Part shown: one piece after another, positions 8,001 to 13,634 of the stretch
How the letters are laid out: the number at the start of each line of letters is the position of its first letter
How positions within the stretch are numbered: the stretch's first letter is position 1
From: Spirochaetota bacterium
GTDB lineage: Bacteria > Spirochaetota > GWE2-31-10 > MWDO01
Length of the DNA: 13,634 nt
Direction of reading: 5' to 3'
NCBI GenBank assembly: GCA_017998755.1
Contig: JAGOCL010000026.1
Coordinates: forward strand, 1-13,634
Program-made: the position numbers and the translations under genes
The notes under the pieces: model-generated
The model's database searches: none
What the model saw: the letters and a program-made list of their open reading frames with translations, nothing else
What the model was told of the DNA's origin: nothing

Positions 8001-8051
8001 TCATGCATATTTTGGACAAAAAAAAATGTCTTTCCCGATAAGGAAAGACAT
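8001..8051 (-). CDS. Very short leader ORF overlapping the pyrB terminator hairpin
   Basis: A 16-codon frame, MSFLIGKDIFFCPKYA, begins with an ATG at the base of the terminator stem and ends with TGA overlapping the pyrB Shine-Dalgarno site (GCATGAAAGG). It spans the whole hairpin and T tract. A ribosome on it could disrupt the terminator, as the pyrL ribosome does in E. coli, and its stop position could couple translation to pyrB. No convincing Shine-Dalgarno site precedes it; the nearest purine run, AGAGAGA, is over 20 bases away. It is short enough to arise by chance. I rate it as a possibility only. Confidence 0.2.
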   Translation of the reverse strand: MSFLIGKDIFFCPKYA

Positions 8052-8052
8052 T
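8018..8052 (-). terminator. Intrinsic terminator in the pyrB leader (putative attenuator)
   Basis: On the minus strand the arms AATGTCTTTCC (8042-8052) and GGAAAGACATT (8025-8035) are perfectly complementary over 11 bp around a 6-base loop. They run into nine consecutive T (8026-8018). This is a textbook Rho-independent terminator in the pyrB direction. It stands about 30 bases before the pyrB ATG and downstream of the promoter, so it terminates before the gene rather than after one. On the plus strand the right arm is not followed by a T run, so it is directional. The next gene on that strand diverges, so it does not serve an upstream gene. Confidence 0.85.
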
Positions 8053-8070
8053 CTATTTTGTCGATATAAA

Positions 8071-8080
8071 AATGTATCTC
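8071..8080 (-). promoter_or_regulatory. Possible antiterminator strand in the pyrB leader
   Basis: On the minus strand the leader segment GAGATACATT can pair with the terminator's 5' arm segment AATGTCTTTC (8043-8052) at 9 of 10 positions, counting one G-U pair, with an 18-base loop between. This would be mutually exclusive with the terminator hairpin. The two T-rich stretches in this part of the leader (minus strand, around 8065-8070 and 8084-8090) are places where RNA polymerase could pause when UTP is low. The pairing is seen; the switching role is inferred. Confidence 0.4.
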
Positions 8081-8107
8081 TCTAAAAATTGCTAACTTCA
8101 TACTATT

Positions 8108-8136
8108 ATAGTATAATATTTTTTTTTATCGGTCAA
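8108..8136 (-). promoter_or_regulatory. pyrBI promoter
   Basis: On the minus strand TTGACC (8131-8136) is followed after 17 bases by TACTAT (8108-8113), a good sigma-70-type promoter; the spacer contains a run of nine A. A perfect TATAAT just downstream (8105-8110) would have a 20-base spacer and is less likely. Transcription should begin near 8100, giving a leader of about 110 bases that contains the terminator hairpin. Confidence 0.65.
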
Positions 8137-8160
8137 GAATAATTTATTTATAAAATTTTA

Positions 8161-8188
8161 TTGTAAGTTTAATAAAATGTTATAGAAT
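8161..8188 (+). promoter_or_regulatory. Possible promoter of the 8198 gene
   Basis: TTGTAA (8161-8166) and TAGAAT (8183-8188) are 16 bases apart. The -10 box ends 9 bases before the ATG, so the start of transcription would fall within about 3 bases of the start codon, implying a leaderless message. This agrees with the absence of a Shine-Dalgarno site, but the boxes are only moderate matches in A+T-rich DNA. Confidence 0.35.
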
Positions 8189-8197
8189 GTAATAAGT

Positions 8198-8734
8198 ATG
8201 AAACACTTTTTTGCGATTTTTTATATTTTCTTATATATAATTTGCGCGTCGGCCGAAGATTACGGCGCGCTCAGGCCTTTTTTTTATCAGGATTATACCG
8301 CTTCTTTCAATTCCGACTCAAATATGATTAAACGCGCTGTCGATCATAAATTTACGTTCATTAACAATAAATACGTAAAATTTAACTCGGCGGACTCCTC
8401 GACGGATTTATCAAACGACGCGAAAAAAAAAGAAAATATTATAACAAAAGACCTCGATTGGAGCTGGTACAAAGAACAATATCGTATGGAGAAAATATTT
8501 ATAGCTTCGGGAATTGTAAGTTCTGTCATAGGACTTCCTTTTTTAATTGTCGGTATTGTAAACCTCGCGCTCCCCACGGTCGACGTATCCTCAGTTGGTA
8601 ACAATACTTATTATTCGCTCATAGGAGTCGGAGCGGGATTGATAACGATAGGTATGACTTTTACTATCGTCGGGGGCGTCAGATACAAATATTTTAATAA
8701 GAAGAAAGTTGATACCAAGTCGACCGTGAAATAA
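8198..8734 (+). CDS. Exported or membrane-anchored small protein of unknown function
   Basis: I do not recognise this 178-residue protein. Residues 1-19 are a good signal peptide (Lys then a hydrophobic core and Ala-Ser-Ala before Glu20). Residues 20-95 are polar with many Asp, Ser and Lys. Two hydrophobic, Gly- and Ile-rich segments at about 99-125 and 138-162 follow, joined by a short polar loop, and the tail is basic. The expected topology is a periplasmic N-terminal part anchored by a membrane hairpin. No Shine-Dalgarno site precedes the ATG; the signal peptide supports this start. A stop codon (TAG, 8183-8185) lies close upstream in the same frame. The gene diverges from pyrB and its stop lies 6 bases from the stop of the converging gene. 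Confidence 0.75.
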   Translation: MKHFFAIFYIFLYIICASAEDYGALRPFFYQDYTASFNSDSNMIKRAVDHKFTFINNKYVKFNSADSSTDLSNDAKKKENIITKDLDWSWYKEQYRMEKIFIASGIVSSVIGLPFLIVGIVNLALPTVDVSSVGNNTYYSLIGVGAGLITIGMTFTIVGGVRYKYFNKKKVDTKSTVK

Positions 8735-8740
8735 TGTTTT

Positions 8741-9244
8741 CTATGAATAATCGAGTAAATTCTGGACGATTTGGGCATAAAGGGTTCTCTTTTTTTCTGA
8801 TATTCTCATCATATGTGTCAAATCATTCTTTAAATCACATATAATCTTTTGAATATTTATTTTTTTATCCATCAAATTTAAATATTTTTCCACTCCGTGT
8901 TTAACTATGCCTTCATAGAAAATTTTTATTATATCTCTTAAAATAACAGATATTCCGTATTCATTAAACAAATAATGCCATTTTTTCAAAGTTTTATACT
9001 TATTATCATTTAATCTAACATATTTATGTATTCTTGAGGAATCTTCAATATCGATATATTCATATTGCGATTTATGATCGCCGATTATTTTTTTTAAATT
9101 TGGAAAATTTTTTGATATTTTCTCCAAAATAAAATCGAATAACTCGCAATTACTATCGATTTTTAGAACCTTTTTTAAATACTTAATATTCAAATCAATT
9201 CTTTTTGAAACGATAAAATGAAAAAGACGATTTGTTTTAGTCAT
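8741..9244 (-). CDS. Small protein with ribbon-helix-helix-like segment, possible regulator
   Basis: A 167-residue, Lys/Ile-rich protein. Residues 73-112 read as a ribbon-helix-helix unit: short strand HKYVRL, helix DNKYKTLKKWHYLFNEY, turn GIS, then helix VILRDIIKIFYEGI. Residues 7-43 show a similar strand-helix-turn-helix order, so two such units in one chain are possible. Ribbon-helix-helix proteins are usually DNA-binding repressors; here that is inferred from pattern only. The start at 9244 is fixed by AAGGAG (plus-strand 9251-9256), 6 bases upstream of the ATG; an upstream ATG at 9292 would add 16 residues but lacks such a site. The coding sequence is visibly more A+T-rich than the pyr genes, which hints at transfer. 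A near-palindrome lies about 175 bases upstream. Confidence 0.7.
   Translation of the reverse strand: MTKTNRLFHFIVSKRIDLNIKYLKKVLKIDSNCELFDFILEKISKNFPNLKKIIGDHKSQYEYIDIEDSSRIHKYVRLNDNKYKTLKKWHYLFNEYGISVILRDIIKIFYEGIVKHGVEKYLNLMDKKINIQKIICDLKNDLTHMMRISEKKRTLYAQIVQNLLDYS
8810..8822. repeat. Exact inverted copy of the palindrome half-site inside the neighbouring gene
   Basis: CATATGTGTCAAA at 8810-8822 is the exact reverse complement of TTTGACACATATG at 9418-9430. It falls in the coding sequence of the ribbon-helix-helix-like gene, around residues 142-145. It could be an auxiliary operator or a chance match. Confidence 0.35.
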
Positions 9245-9417
9245 TTGATACTCCTTAAATGTTATTTTGAATTTATATATTAATAACAACAAATATTTTT
9301 TATGGTTTACAAATTCTTAAATATATTGAAATATTTTTTATTATTACTGAAAAAATAATAATTATTATATAAGTCTTAGAAAGTTCAATATTTAATAATT
9401 CTGGAGCATAACAGAAC

Positions 9418-9437
9418 TTTGACACATATGCGTCAAA
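9418..9437. promoter_or_regulatory. Operator-like 20-bp near-palindrome
   Basis: The sequence TTTGACACATATGCGTCAAA reads the same on both strands except for one position pair. It lies in the spacer between the ribbon-helix-helix-like gene (minus) and the GtrA gene (plus), 71 bases upstream of the GtrA -35 box. An inverted pair TTCTG/CAGAA (9399-9403 and 9412-9416) lies just beside it. The palindrome is a plausible binding site for a dimeric regulator, and the neighbouring small protein is the obvious candidate. One 13-bp half recurs at 8810-8822. Confidence 0.5.
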
Positions 9438-9507
9438 AATCCGCCGCGAAATTATCCCCGAGAATATCAACTAACAGCTTTTACAAATCGTTAAATTCCG
9501 ATTAATA

Positions 9508-9536
9508 TGGACAAATTTATTTTTTTTTGTTACAAT
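9508..9536 (+). promoter_or_regulatory. Promoter of the GtrA-like gene, possibly leaderless
   Basis: TGGACA (9508-9513) and TACAAT (9531-9536) are 17 bases apart, five of six matches to consensus at each box, with TG one base before the -10 as in extended promoters. The -10 ends 9 bases before the ATG, so transcription should start about 2 to 4 bases before it. Confidence 0.6.
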
Positions 9537-9545
9537 ATCTCGTAA

Positions 9546-9989
9546 ATGAGAATCGTTAATAGGCAGTATTTCTTATATATTGCATTTGCCCTTATATCTA
9601 TCGTCGTAAATATAACTGTTCAGATAATCGCGGAATTAGTAATGTCATTTTTTGATATAGGTTTTTTTCAACAAAATATATACGGAAATATAACTTACGG
9701 CCTCGTATTAAAAGTTTTATCAGCGACAATTGTCGCATTTTTATTCAAATTTTTAATCGATAAATATTTTATTTTTCAGAATAAAAAGAATGGAATTACT
9801 AAAAGCATTAGCCAATTATTAGTTTACGGTTTTTTCGCAATTTTTACAACTTTAATTTTTTGGGGAACCGTTTTCATTTTTAAACTATTTTTAGAGAAAA
9901 TTATCTGGGAAATAGTCGGCTCTATAATCGGTTTATCGACCGGTTATACTTTAAAATTTTTTCTGGATAAAAAATTTGTTTTTGTTTGA
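9546..9989 (+). CDS. GtrA-like four-helix membrane protein
   Basis: A 147-residue membrane protein of the GtrA type. Helices are expected at about 8-30, 48-70, 90-115 and 119-140. The family's helix-end pattern (Phe-Lys-Phe, then Asp-Lys, then aromatic residues) appears twice, FLFKFLIDKYFIFQ at 65-78 and YTLKFFLDKKFVFV at 134-147, showing the internal duplication known for these proteins. GtrA proteins are thought to help move lipid-linked sugars across the cytoplasmic membrane for O-antigen or wall polysaccharide decoration; no glycosyltransferase partner is next to this gene, so the role is open. An in-frame TAA abuts the ATG and no Shine-Dalgarno site is present, which together with the promoter position suggests a leaderless message. 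Confidence 0.82.
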   Translation: MRIVNRQYFLYIAFALISIVVNITVQIIAELVMSFFDIGFFQQNIYGNITYGLVLKVLSATIVAFLFKFLIDKYFIFQNKKNGITKSISQLLVYGFFAIFTTLIFWGTVFIFKLFLEKIIWEIVGSIIGLSTGYTLKFFLDKKFVFV

Positions 9990-10079
9990 ATATATTTTTT
10001 ATGTTTATACGATAATCGATAAAATTTGTATCAAATCGTAATGTTAACTAGAAGAAGTAAAAATAGAGAGGTTATTAAA

Positions 10080-13000
10080 ATGGAAAAAAAATTTTCAGGT
10101 AAAGACTTCGCCAATTCCATCGGTATTTGTTTGGGAGCCACGACGATGTCTATTGTTGAAGTCTCGACAAAAGGAGATGAAATAGTCGTTGAAAACGTTA
10201 TTACAAAAGAGCATAACGGCGATCCTAAGGGAACTTTGACTCATCATCTTGACAATTACGACCTAAATGAAAAATACATCGGGGTAACCGGCAGGAAATT
10301 CAGGGAATTCATAGATATGCCTTCAATAACCGAGCCCGAAGCGGTCGAATACGCTTACGAATACCTCAACGCCGATCATACTAACGATATCGACGCTATA
10401 GTATCCGCGGGGGGCGAAACATTTATGGTCTACGAGATAGATAAAAAAGGTAAAATCTCGAGAGTATCGTCGGGAAATAAATGCGCTTCGGGCACGGGCG
10501 AATTCTATATGCAACAGATAAGAAGGATGAACGTTTCGGTTGAAGAGGCGATATCGTTATCAAAAACATCTACTAATCCGCATCAACTATCCGGACGATG
10601 CTCGGTATTTTGCAAATCGGACTGCACTCATGCATTAAACAAAGGAGAGAGCGTCGCGGACGTTGCCGCCGGTCTTGCGCGTATGATCGCAAAGAAAATT
10701 CACGAACTCTTGGTAAAACTTAATTCTAAAAAAGTAATGATTGTCGGCGGCACTACTCAAAACGACGCCGTTATCCATTTCGTAAAAGAAATGATAGGGA
10801 AAAACGTCCAAACTCCGAAAGAAGCGCCATATTTCGAGGCTCTTGGCGCGTCGCTTTGGGCTCTAAAAAATAAACGACATAAAACTTTCGAAAAAGGAAA
10901 ATACTACAAAGATAAGAAATCATCCTTTACATTTTTGAAACCGTTGAAAGATTACGTCAGTATGGTTGATTTCAAAACTATGCCGTACGATAATCCTAAA
11001 GCCGGAGACAGATGTGTAATAGGTCTAGACGTAGGTTCTACTACTACAAAAGCGGTCTTATTTAGAATAGAAGATGAAAAGATATTAAAATCAATTTATC
11101 TGAGGACTAACGGCAATCCAATCGAAGCGTCCAGAAATTGCTACAAATCTCTCAACGAACAATTGCAAGGAATTGAAGTAAATATAGTCGGAGTCGGCGT
11201 AACCGGTTCGGGACGATATATTTCGGGTATTCACGCCGACACAGATGGAGTTATCAACGAGATCATAGCTCACGCCAGAGCCGCCGCTCATTTCGATCCG
11301 GAAGTCGATACAATATTTGAGATCGGCGGACAAGACGCCAAATACACATATCTGGTCAATTCGGTCGCGTCGGATTACGCTATGAACGAAGCTTGCTCCG
11401 CAGGTACGGGAAGTTTTCTCGAGGAATCGGCTTACGAGTCCTTGGGCGTAAAAATGGAAGATATCGCCGATATAGCTTTAAAATCGACAAATCCGCCCAA
11501 CTTTTCCGATCAATGCGCCGCCTTTATCTCCTCCGATATAAACACCGCTTTTCAGGAAGGGGTCTCAAAAGAGGATATCATCGCGGGGCTTGTATATTCA
11601 ATATGCATCAACTACGTTAACCGGGTGAAAGGCGCGAGGCAAACCGGTAACAAAGTATTTATGCAAGGGGGAGTATGTTACAACAAAGCCGTACCTGTAG
11701 CGATGGCGGCGATGACCGGTAAAAAGATCGTCGTTCCTCCGGAACCGGGATTAATGGGGGCGTACGGCGTCGCTCTTGAAATTAAAAACATGTTAAATAT
11801 TGGGCTTCTTGAAGAGAAATCTTTCGATATTGGAACGCTTGCAAAAAGAGAAGTCGAATACGGCAAACCGTTTATATGTCAGGGACAACAGGAAAATTGC
11901 GACCGAAAATGCGAAGTCTCTATGATTCATATTGAAGGGAAGAAAATTCCCTTTGGCGGCGCTTGCAATAAATATTATAACATTAAACATAATCTAAAAT
12001 ACGACGTCGAGAAACTAAATCACACCTCTTATAGAAGCGATCTTTTATTTAAAAAATACATGGAACAGGGTAAAAACGTTAAACCGGACGCTAAAGTCGT
12101 CGGAATTAACAAATCTTTCCAAATTCACACTCTACTTCCGTTGTTTTATAACTTTTTTACCGAACTCGGTTTGAAAGTAGTAATGCCGGATACTGTTAGA
12201 CAGAGCGGTATAGATAAAGGAATGACTAGTTTCTGTCTGTCCGGTCAAGTGTCGCTGGGGTTGTTTGAAGATTTACTTTTAAAAAAACCGGATTATATAT
12301 TTAGTCCTCAAATTATGGAGATGCATGTTTCTGAACAGAAAGAGTATCGAAAAGAATTCCAGACGGTATGTATGTTTGTTCAAGGCGAGCCTTTTTATCA
12401 GAAGGCGACTTTCTTAAGAGGAGTAGCAGACGGTCCAAAGATGATTACGCCGGCTCTGAATTTTATGAAAGGATTCGACGCCGAAGAGGACAAATTTATT
12501 AAAATAGCGGTGGAGTTGGGATTCAGTCATAGCGAAGGGAAAAAAGCGTTCGATACGGCTTTTGACAAGCAGATTTCATTTTTTAAGGATATGAAAGCGG
12601 AAGGACGCAGAATACTGGATGAGTTAGAAAAAGATCCGAACAAAACCGCTATCGTTCTGTTCGGAAGACCGTATAACGCTTTCGCTCTTGAGACTAATAA
12701 AGGAGTTCCTTTTAAATTTGCTTCCAGAGGCGTCGAGATTATACCTTACGATTTTCTTCCTTACGAAGAAGAGGAGAATTACAAAGGAACTTACTGGGAA
12801 ATGGGGCAAAGAATCATCAAAGCGGCTCGTATCGTAAAAAGGCATCCGCAGTTATTCGGTTGTTATCTGACCAACTTCTTATGCGCTCTCGACTCTATGA
12901 TGGTTCCGCACTTTAGGGATCTTATGGGAACCAAACCTTCTCTTACGATAGAAGTCGACGGGCACACCGCGGACGCCGGAGTAAACACCCGAATCGAAGC

Positions 13001-13634
13001 TTTTATGGACGTTGTAAAAAATTATTTAAAAATCCGCAACAACATAACGGAAAAATCCTCAGATTTCAGAAGAGCGGAAACTTTTATCGATGGACAGGGC
13101 AAAGCTTGGTATATTGATTCGGAAGGAAATAAATTATCCTTTACTAAAGATAATATCAAAGCGCTCGTTCCGTCGATGGGCGACCTCTTCAATCTTGGCG
13201 TCGCCGCGTCGTTAAGAAAACAGAAATGGGATGCGTACGCTTTGCCCGTTTGCGATAGAGAGGCTCTCGATCTAGGAAGATCCGTAACCACCAGTAAAGA
13301 GTGTCTCCCGATAATTAACATTATAGGCGAAGTATTAAAATACCTCAAATACAGAGAGGACGAAAACGAAAAAGTCGCGGTATTCCTTGTTTCGGCTGGG
13401 GGATGTTGCCGCGTCGGTCAGTATGAAATCTTGATGAAAACGGTAATAGACAAACTCAAATTGAGAAACGTCGGCGTCGTAACGCTTGCTAACGACAATG
13501 GTTACGCCGGCTTGGGGGTTAGTTTGAGACTGGACGTAGCAAAAATCATTTACGCGGCCGACGTTCTCGACGATATAAGATCCGCTATTAAAGCGATGGC
13601 GGTAGATAAAGAGTCGGGGATGGAGGTATTCGAC
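10080..13634 (+). CDS. Large CoA-substrate-specific enzyme activase (2-hydroxyacyl-CoA dehydratase activator type), 3' truncated by window
   Basis: The first 1185 residues are present and the frame is still open at the right edge; relatives run to roughly 1400-1500. Two ASKHA ATPase halves (BcrAD/BadFG) come first. Half one has GICLGATT at 15-22 and the paired cluster cysteines Cys135 and Cys174; half two has GLDVGSTTTK at 315-324, GGQDAK at 416-421 and Cys439 and Cys479. The 39-residue spacing in half one equals that of HgdC (Cys127/Cys166), whose dimer holds one [4Fe-4S]. A Cys-rich link (Cys600, 607, 611, 629) precedes a DUF2229-like region from about 671, with HTADAGVNTRIEAF from 962 and GGCCRVGQY at 1107-1115. 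Small relatives use ATP to drive a low-potential electron into dehydratases or benzoyl-CoA reductase; the partner of this large form is unknown. AGAGAGG lies 8 bases before the ATG. Confidence 0.9.
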   Translation, partial: MEKKFSGKDFANSIGICLGATTMSIVEVSTKGDEIVVENVITKEHNGDPKGTLTHHLDNYDLNEKYIGVTGRKFREFIDMPSITEPEAVEYAYEYLNADHTNDIDAIVSAGGETFMVYEIDKKGKISRVSSGNKCASGTGEFYMQQIRRMNVSVEEAISLSKTSTNPHQLSGRCSVFCKSDCTHALNKGESVADVAAGLARMIAKKIHELLVKLNSKKVMIVGGTTQNDAVIHFVKEMIGKNVQTPKEAPYFEALGASLWALKNKRHKTFEKGKYYKDKKSSFTFLKPLKDYVSMVDFKTMPYDNPKAGDRCVIGLDVGSTTTKAVLFRIEDEKILKSIYLRTNGNPIEASRNCYKSLNEQLQGIEVNIVGVGVTGSGRYISGIHADTDGVINEIIAHARAAAHFDPEVDTIFEIGGQDAKYTYLVNSVASDYAMNEACSAGTGSFLEESAYESLGVKMEDIADIALKSTNPPNFSDQCAAFISSDINTAFQEGVSKEDIIAGLVYSICINYVNRVKGARQTGNKVFMQGGVCYNKAVPVAMAAMTGKKIVVPPEPGLMGAYGVALEIKNMLNIGLLEEKSFDIGTLAKREVEYGKPFICQGQQENCDRKCEVSMIHIEGKKIPFGGACNKYYNIKHNLKYDVEKLNHTSYRSDLLFKKYMEQGKNVKPDAKVVGINKSFQIHTLLPLFYNFFTELGLKVVMPDTVRQSGIDKGMTSFCLSGQVSLGLFEDLLLKKPDYIFSPQIMEMHVSEQKEYRKEFQTVCMFVQGEPFYQKATFLRGVADGPKMITPALNFMKGFDAEEDKFIKIAVELGFSHSEGKKAFDTAFDKQISFFKDMKAEGRRILDELEKDPNKTAIVLFGRPYNAFALETNKGVPFKFASRGVEIIPYDFLPYEEEENYKGTYWEMGQRIIKAARIVKRHPQLFGCYLTNFLCALDSMMVPHFRDLMGTKPSLTIEVDGHTADAGVNTRIEAFMDVVKNYLKIRNNITEKSSDFRRAETFIDGQGKAWYIDSEGNKLSFTKDNIKALVPSMGDLFNLGVAASLRKQKWDAYALPVCDREALDLGRSVTTSKECLPIINIIGEVLKYLKYREDENEKVAVFLVSAGGCCRVGQYEILMKTVIDKLKLRNVGVVTLANDNGYAGLGVSLRLDVAKIIYAADVLDDIRSAIKAMAVDKESGMEVFD

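Larger units (their letters stand above)
9245..9545. other. Divergent intergenic spacer
   Basis: This gap of about 300 bases between the ribbon-helix-helix-like gene and the GtrA gene is very A+T-rich next to the former (9290-9400) and less so from 9400 on. It holds the Shine-Dalgarno site of the minus gene (9251-9256), the operator-like palindrome (9418-9437) and the GtrA promoter (9508-9536). I find no confident promoter for the minus gene; TTGAAC with TATAAT occurs but with a 13-base spacer. No further gene is evident. Confidence 0.5.

Noticed and set aside
9245..9292. ATG at 9292 as start of the ribbon-helix-helix-like gene
   Set aside because: It lacks a ribosome site, and AAGGAG lies 6 bases before the internal ATG at 9244.
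9355..9368. 14-bp palindrome ATAATAATTATTAT
   Set aside because: It contains only A and T in an A+T-rich spacer, so it is expected by chance.
10026..10054. TTGTAT-17-TAGAAG as promoter of the activase gene
   Set aside because: Both boxes are poor matches; I could not separate it from background in this A+T-rich gap.
10323..13348. Several minus- and plus-strand frames of 60 to 108 codons inside the activase gene
   Set aside because: The activase frame is open throughout and carries family motifs along its length; the others are shadows without ribosome sites or domains.

Overview
The window is a 13.6 kb piece of an A+T-rich bacterial chromosome holding eleven protein genes, ten complete and one cut by the right edge. 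I see no rRNA, tRNA, CRISPR array, insertion sequence or phage gene. The large activase gene at the right end is typical of strict anaerobes, and the signal peptides on two genes show export. The genes do not fix the taxon. Separate pyrB and pyrI genes, a stand-alone cyclic-nucleotide-binding protein and a ribbon-helix-helix-like protein would suit an anaerobic gut bacterium such as a spirochaete relative, but this is a guess.

Layout, left to right. (1) 155-1770, plus strand: two closely spaced genes for unrecognised two-helix membrane proteins, the first with a long coiled-coil arm. (2) 1835-2425, minus: a DUF975-type integral membrane protein. (3) 2741-5344, plus: an exported amylo-alpha-1,6-glucosidase / glycogen-debranching-like enzyme. 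(4) 7988-5398, minus: pyrB and pyrI (aspartate carbamoyltransferase catalytic and regulatory chains, overlapping by 4 bases), then a single-domain cyclic-nucleotide-binding protein and a divergent class I methyltransferase. (5) 8198-8734, plus: an exported or membrane-anchored small protein of unknown role, meeting tail to tail with (6) 9244-8741, minus, a small protein with a ribbon-helix-helix-like segment. (7) 9546-9989, plus: a GtrA-like four-helix membrane protein. (8) 10080 to the window end, plus: a large CoA-substrate-specific enzyme activase with two ASKHA halves followed by a DUF2229-like region.

The clearest regulatory story is at pyrBI. A good promoter (TTGACC-17-TACTAT) lies about 110 bases upstream of pyrB. 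Between it and the gene is an 11-bp perfect hairpin followed by a run of T, which reads as an intrinsic terminator in the leader. An upstream leader segment can pair with the terminator's 5' arm at 9 of 10 positions, so an antiterminator is possible. This suggests transcription attenuation of pyrimidine synthesis, analogous in layout to the enterobacterial pyrBI operon but without an obvious pyrL-like peptide upstream of the hairpin.

A second regulatory point lies between the ribbon-helix-helix-like gene and the GtrA gene. A 20-bp near-perfect palindrome sits in that divergent spacer, and one 13-bp arm of it recurs exactly, inverted, inside the ribbon-helix-helix-like gene. The GtrA gene, and perhaps the 8198 gene, appear to start within a few bases of their promoters and lack a Shine-Dalgarno site, so they may be read from leaderless mRNAs.
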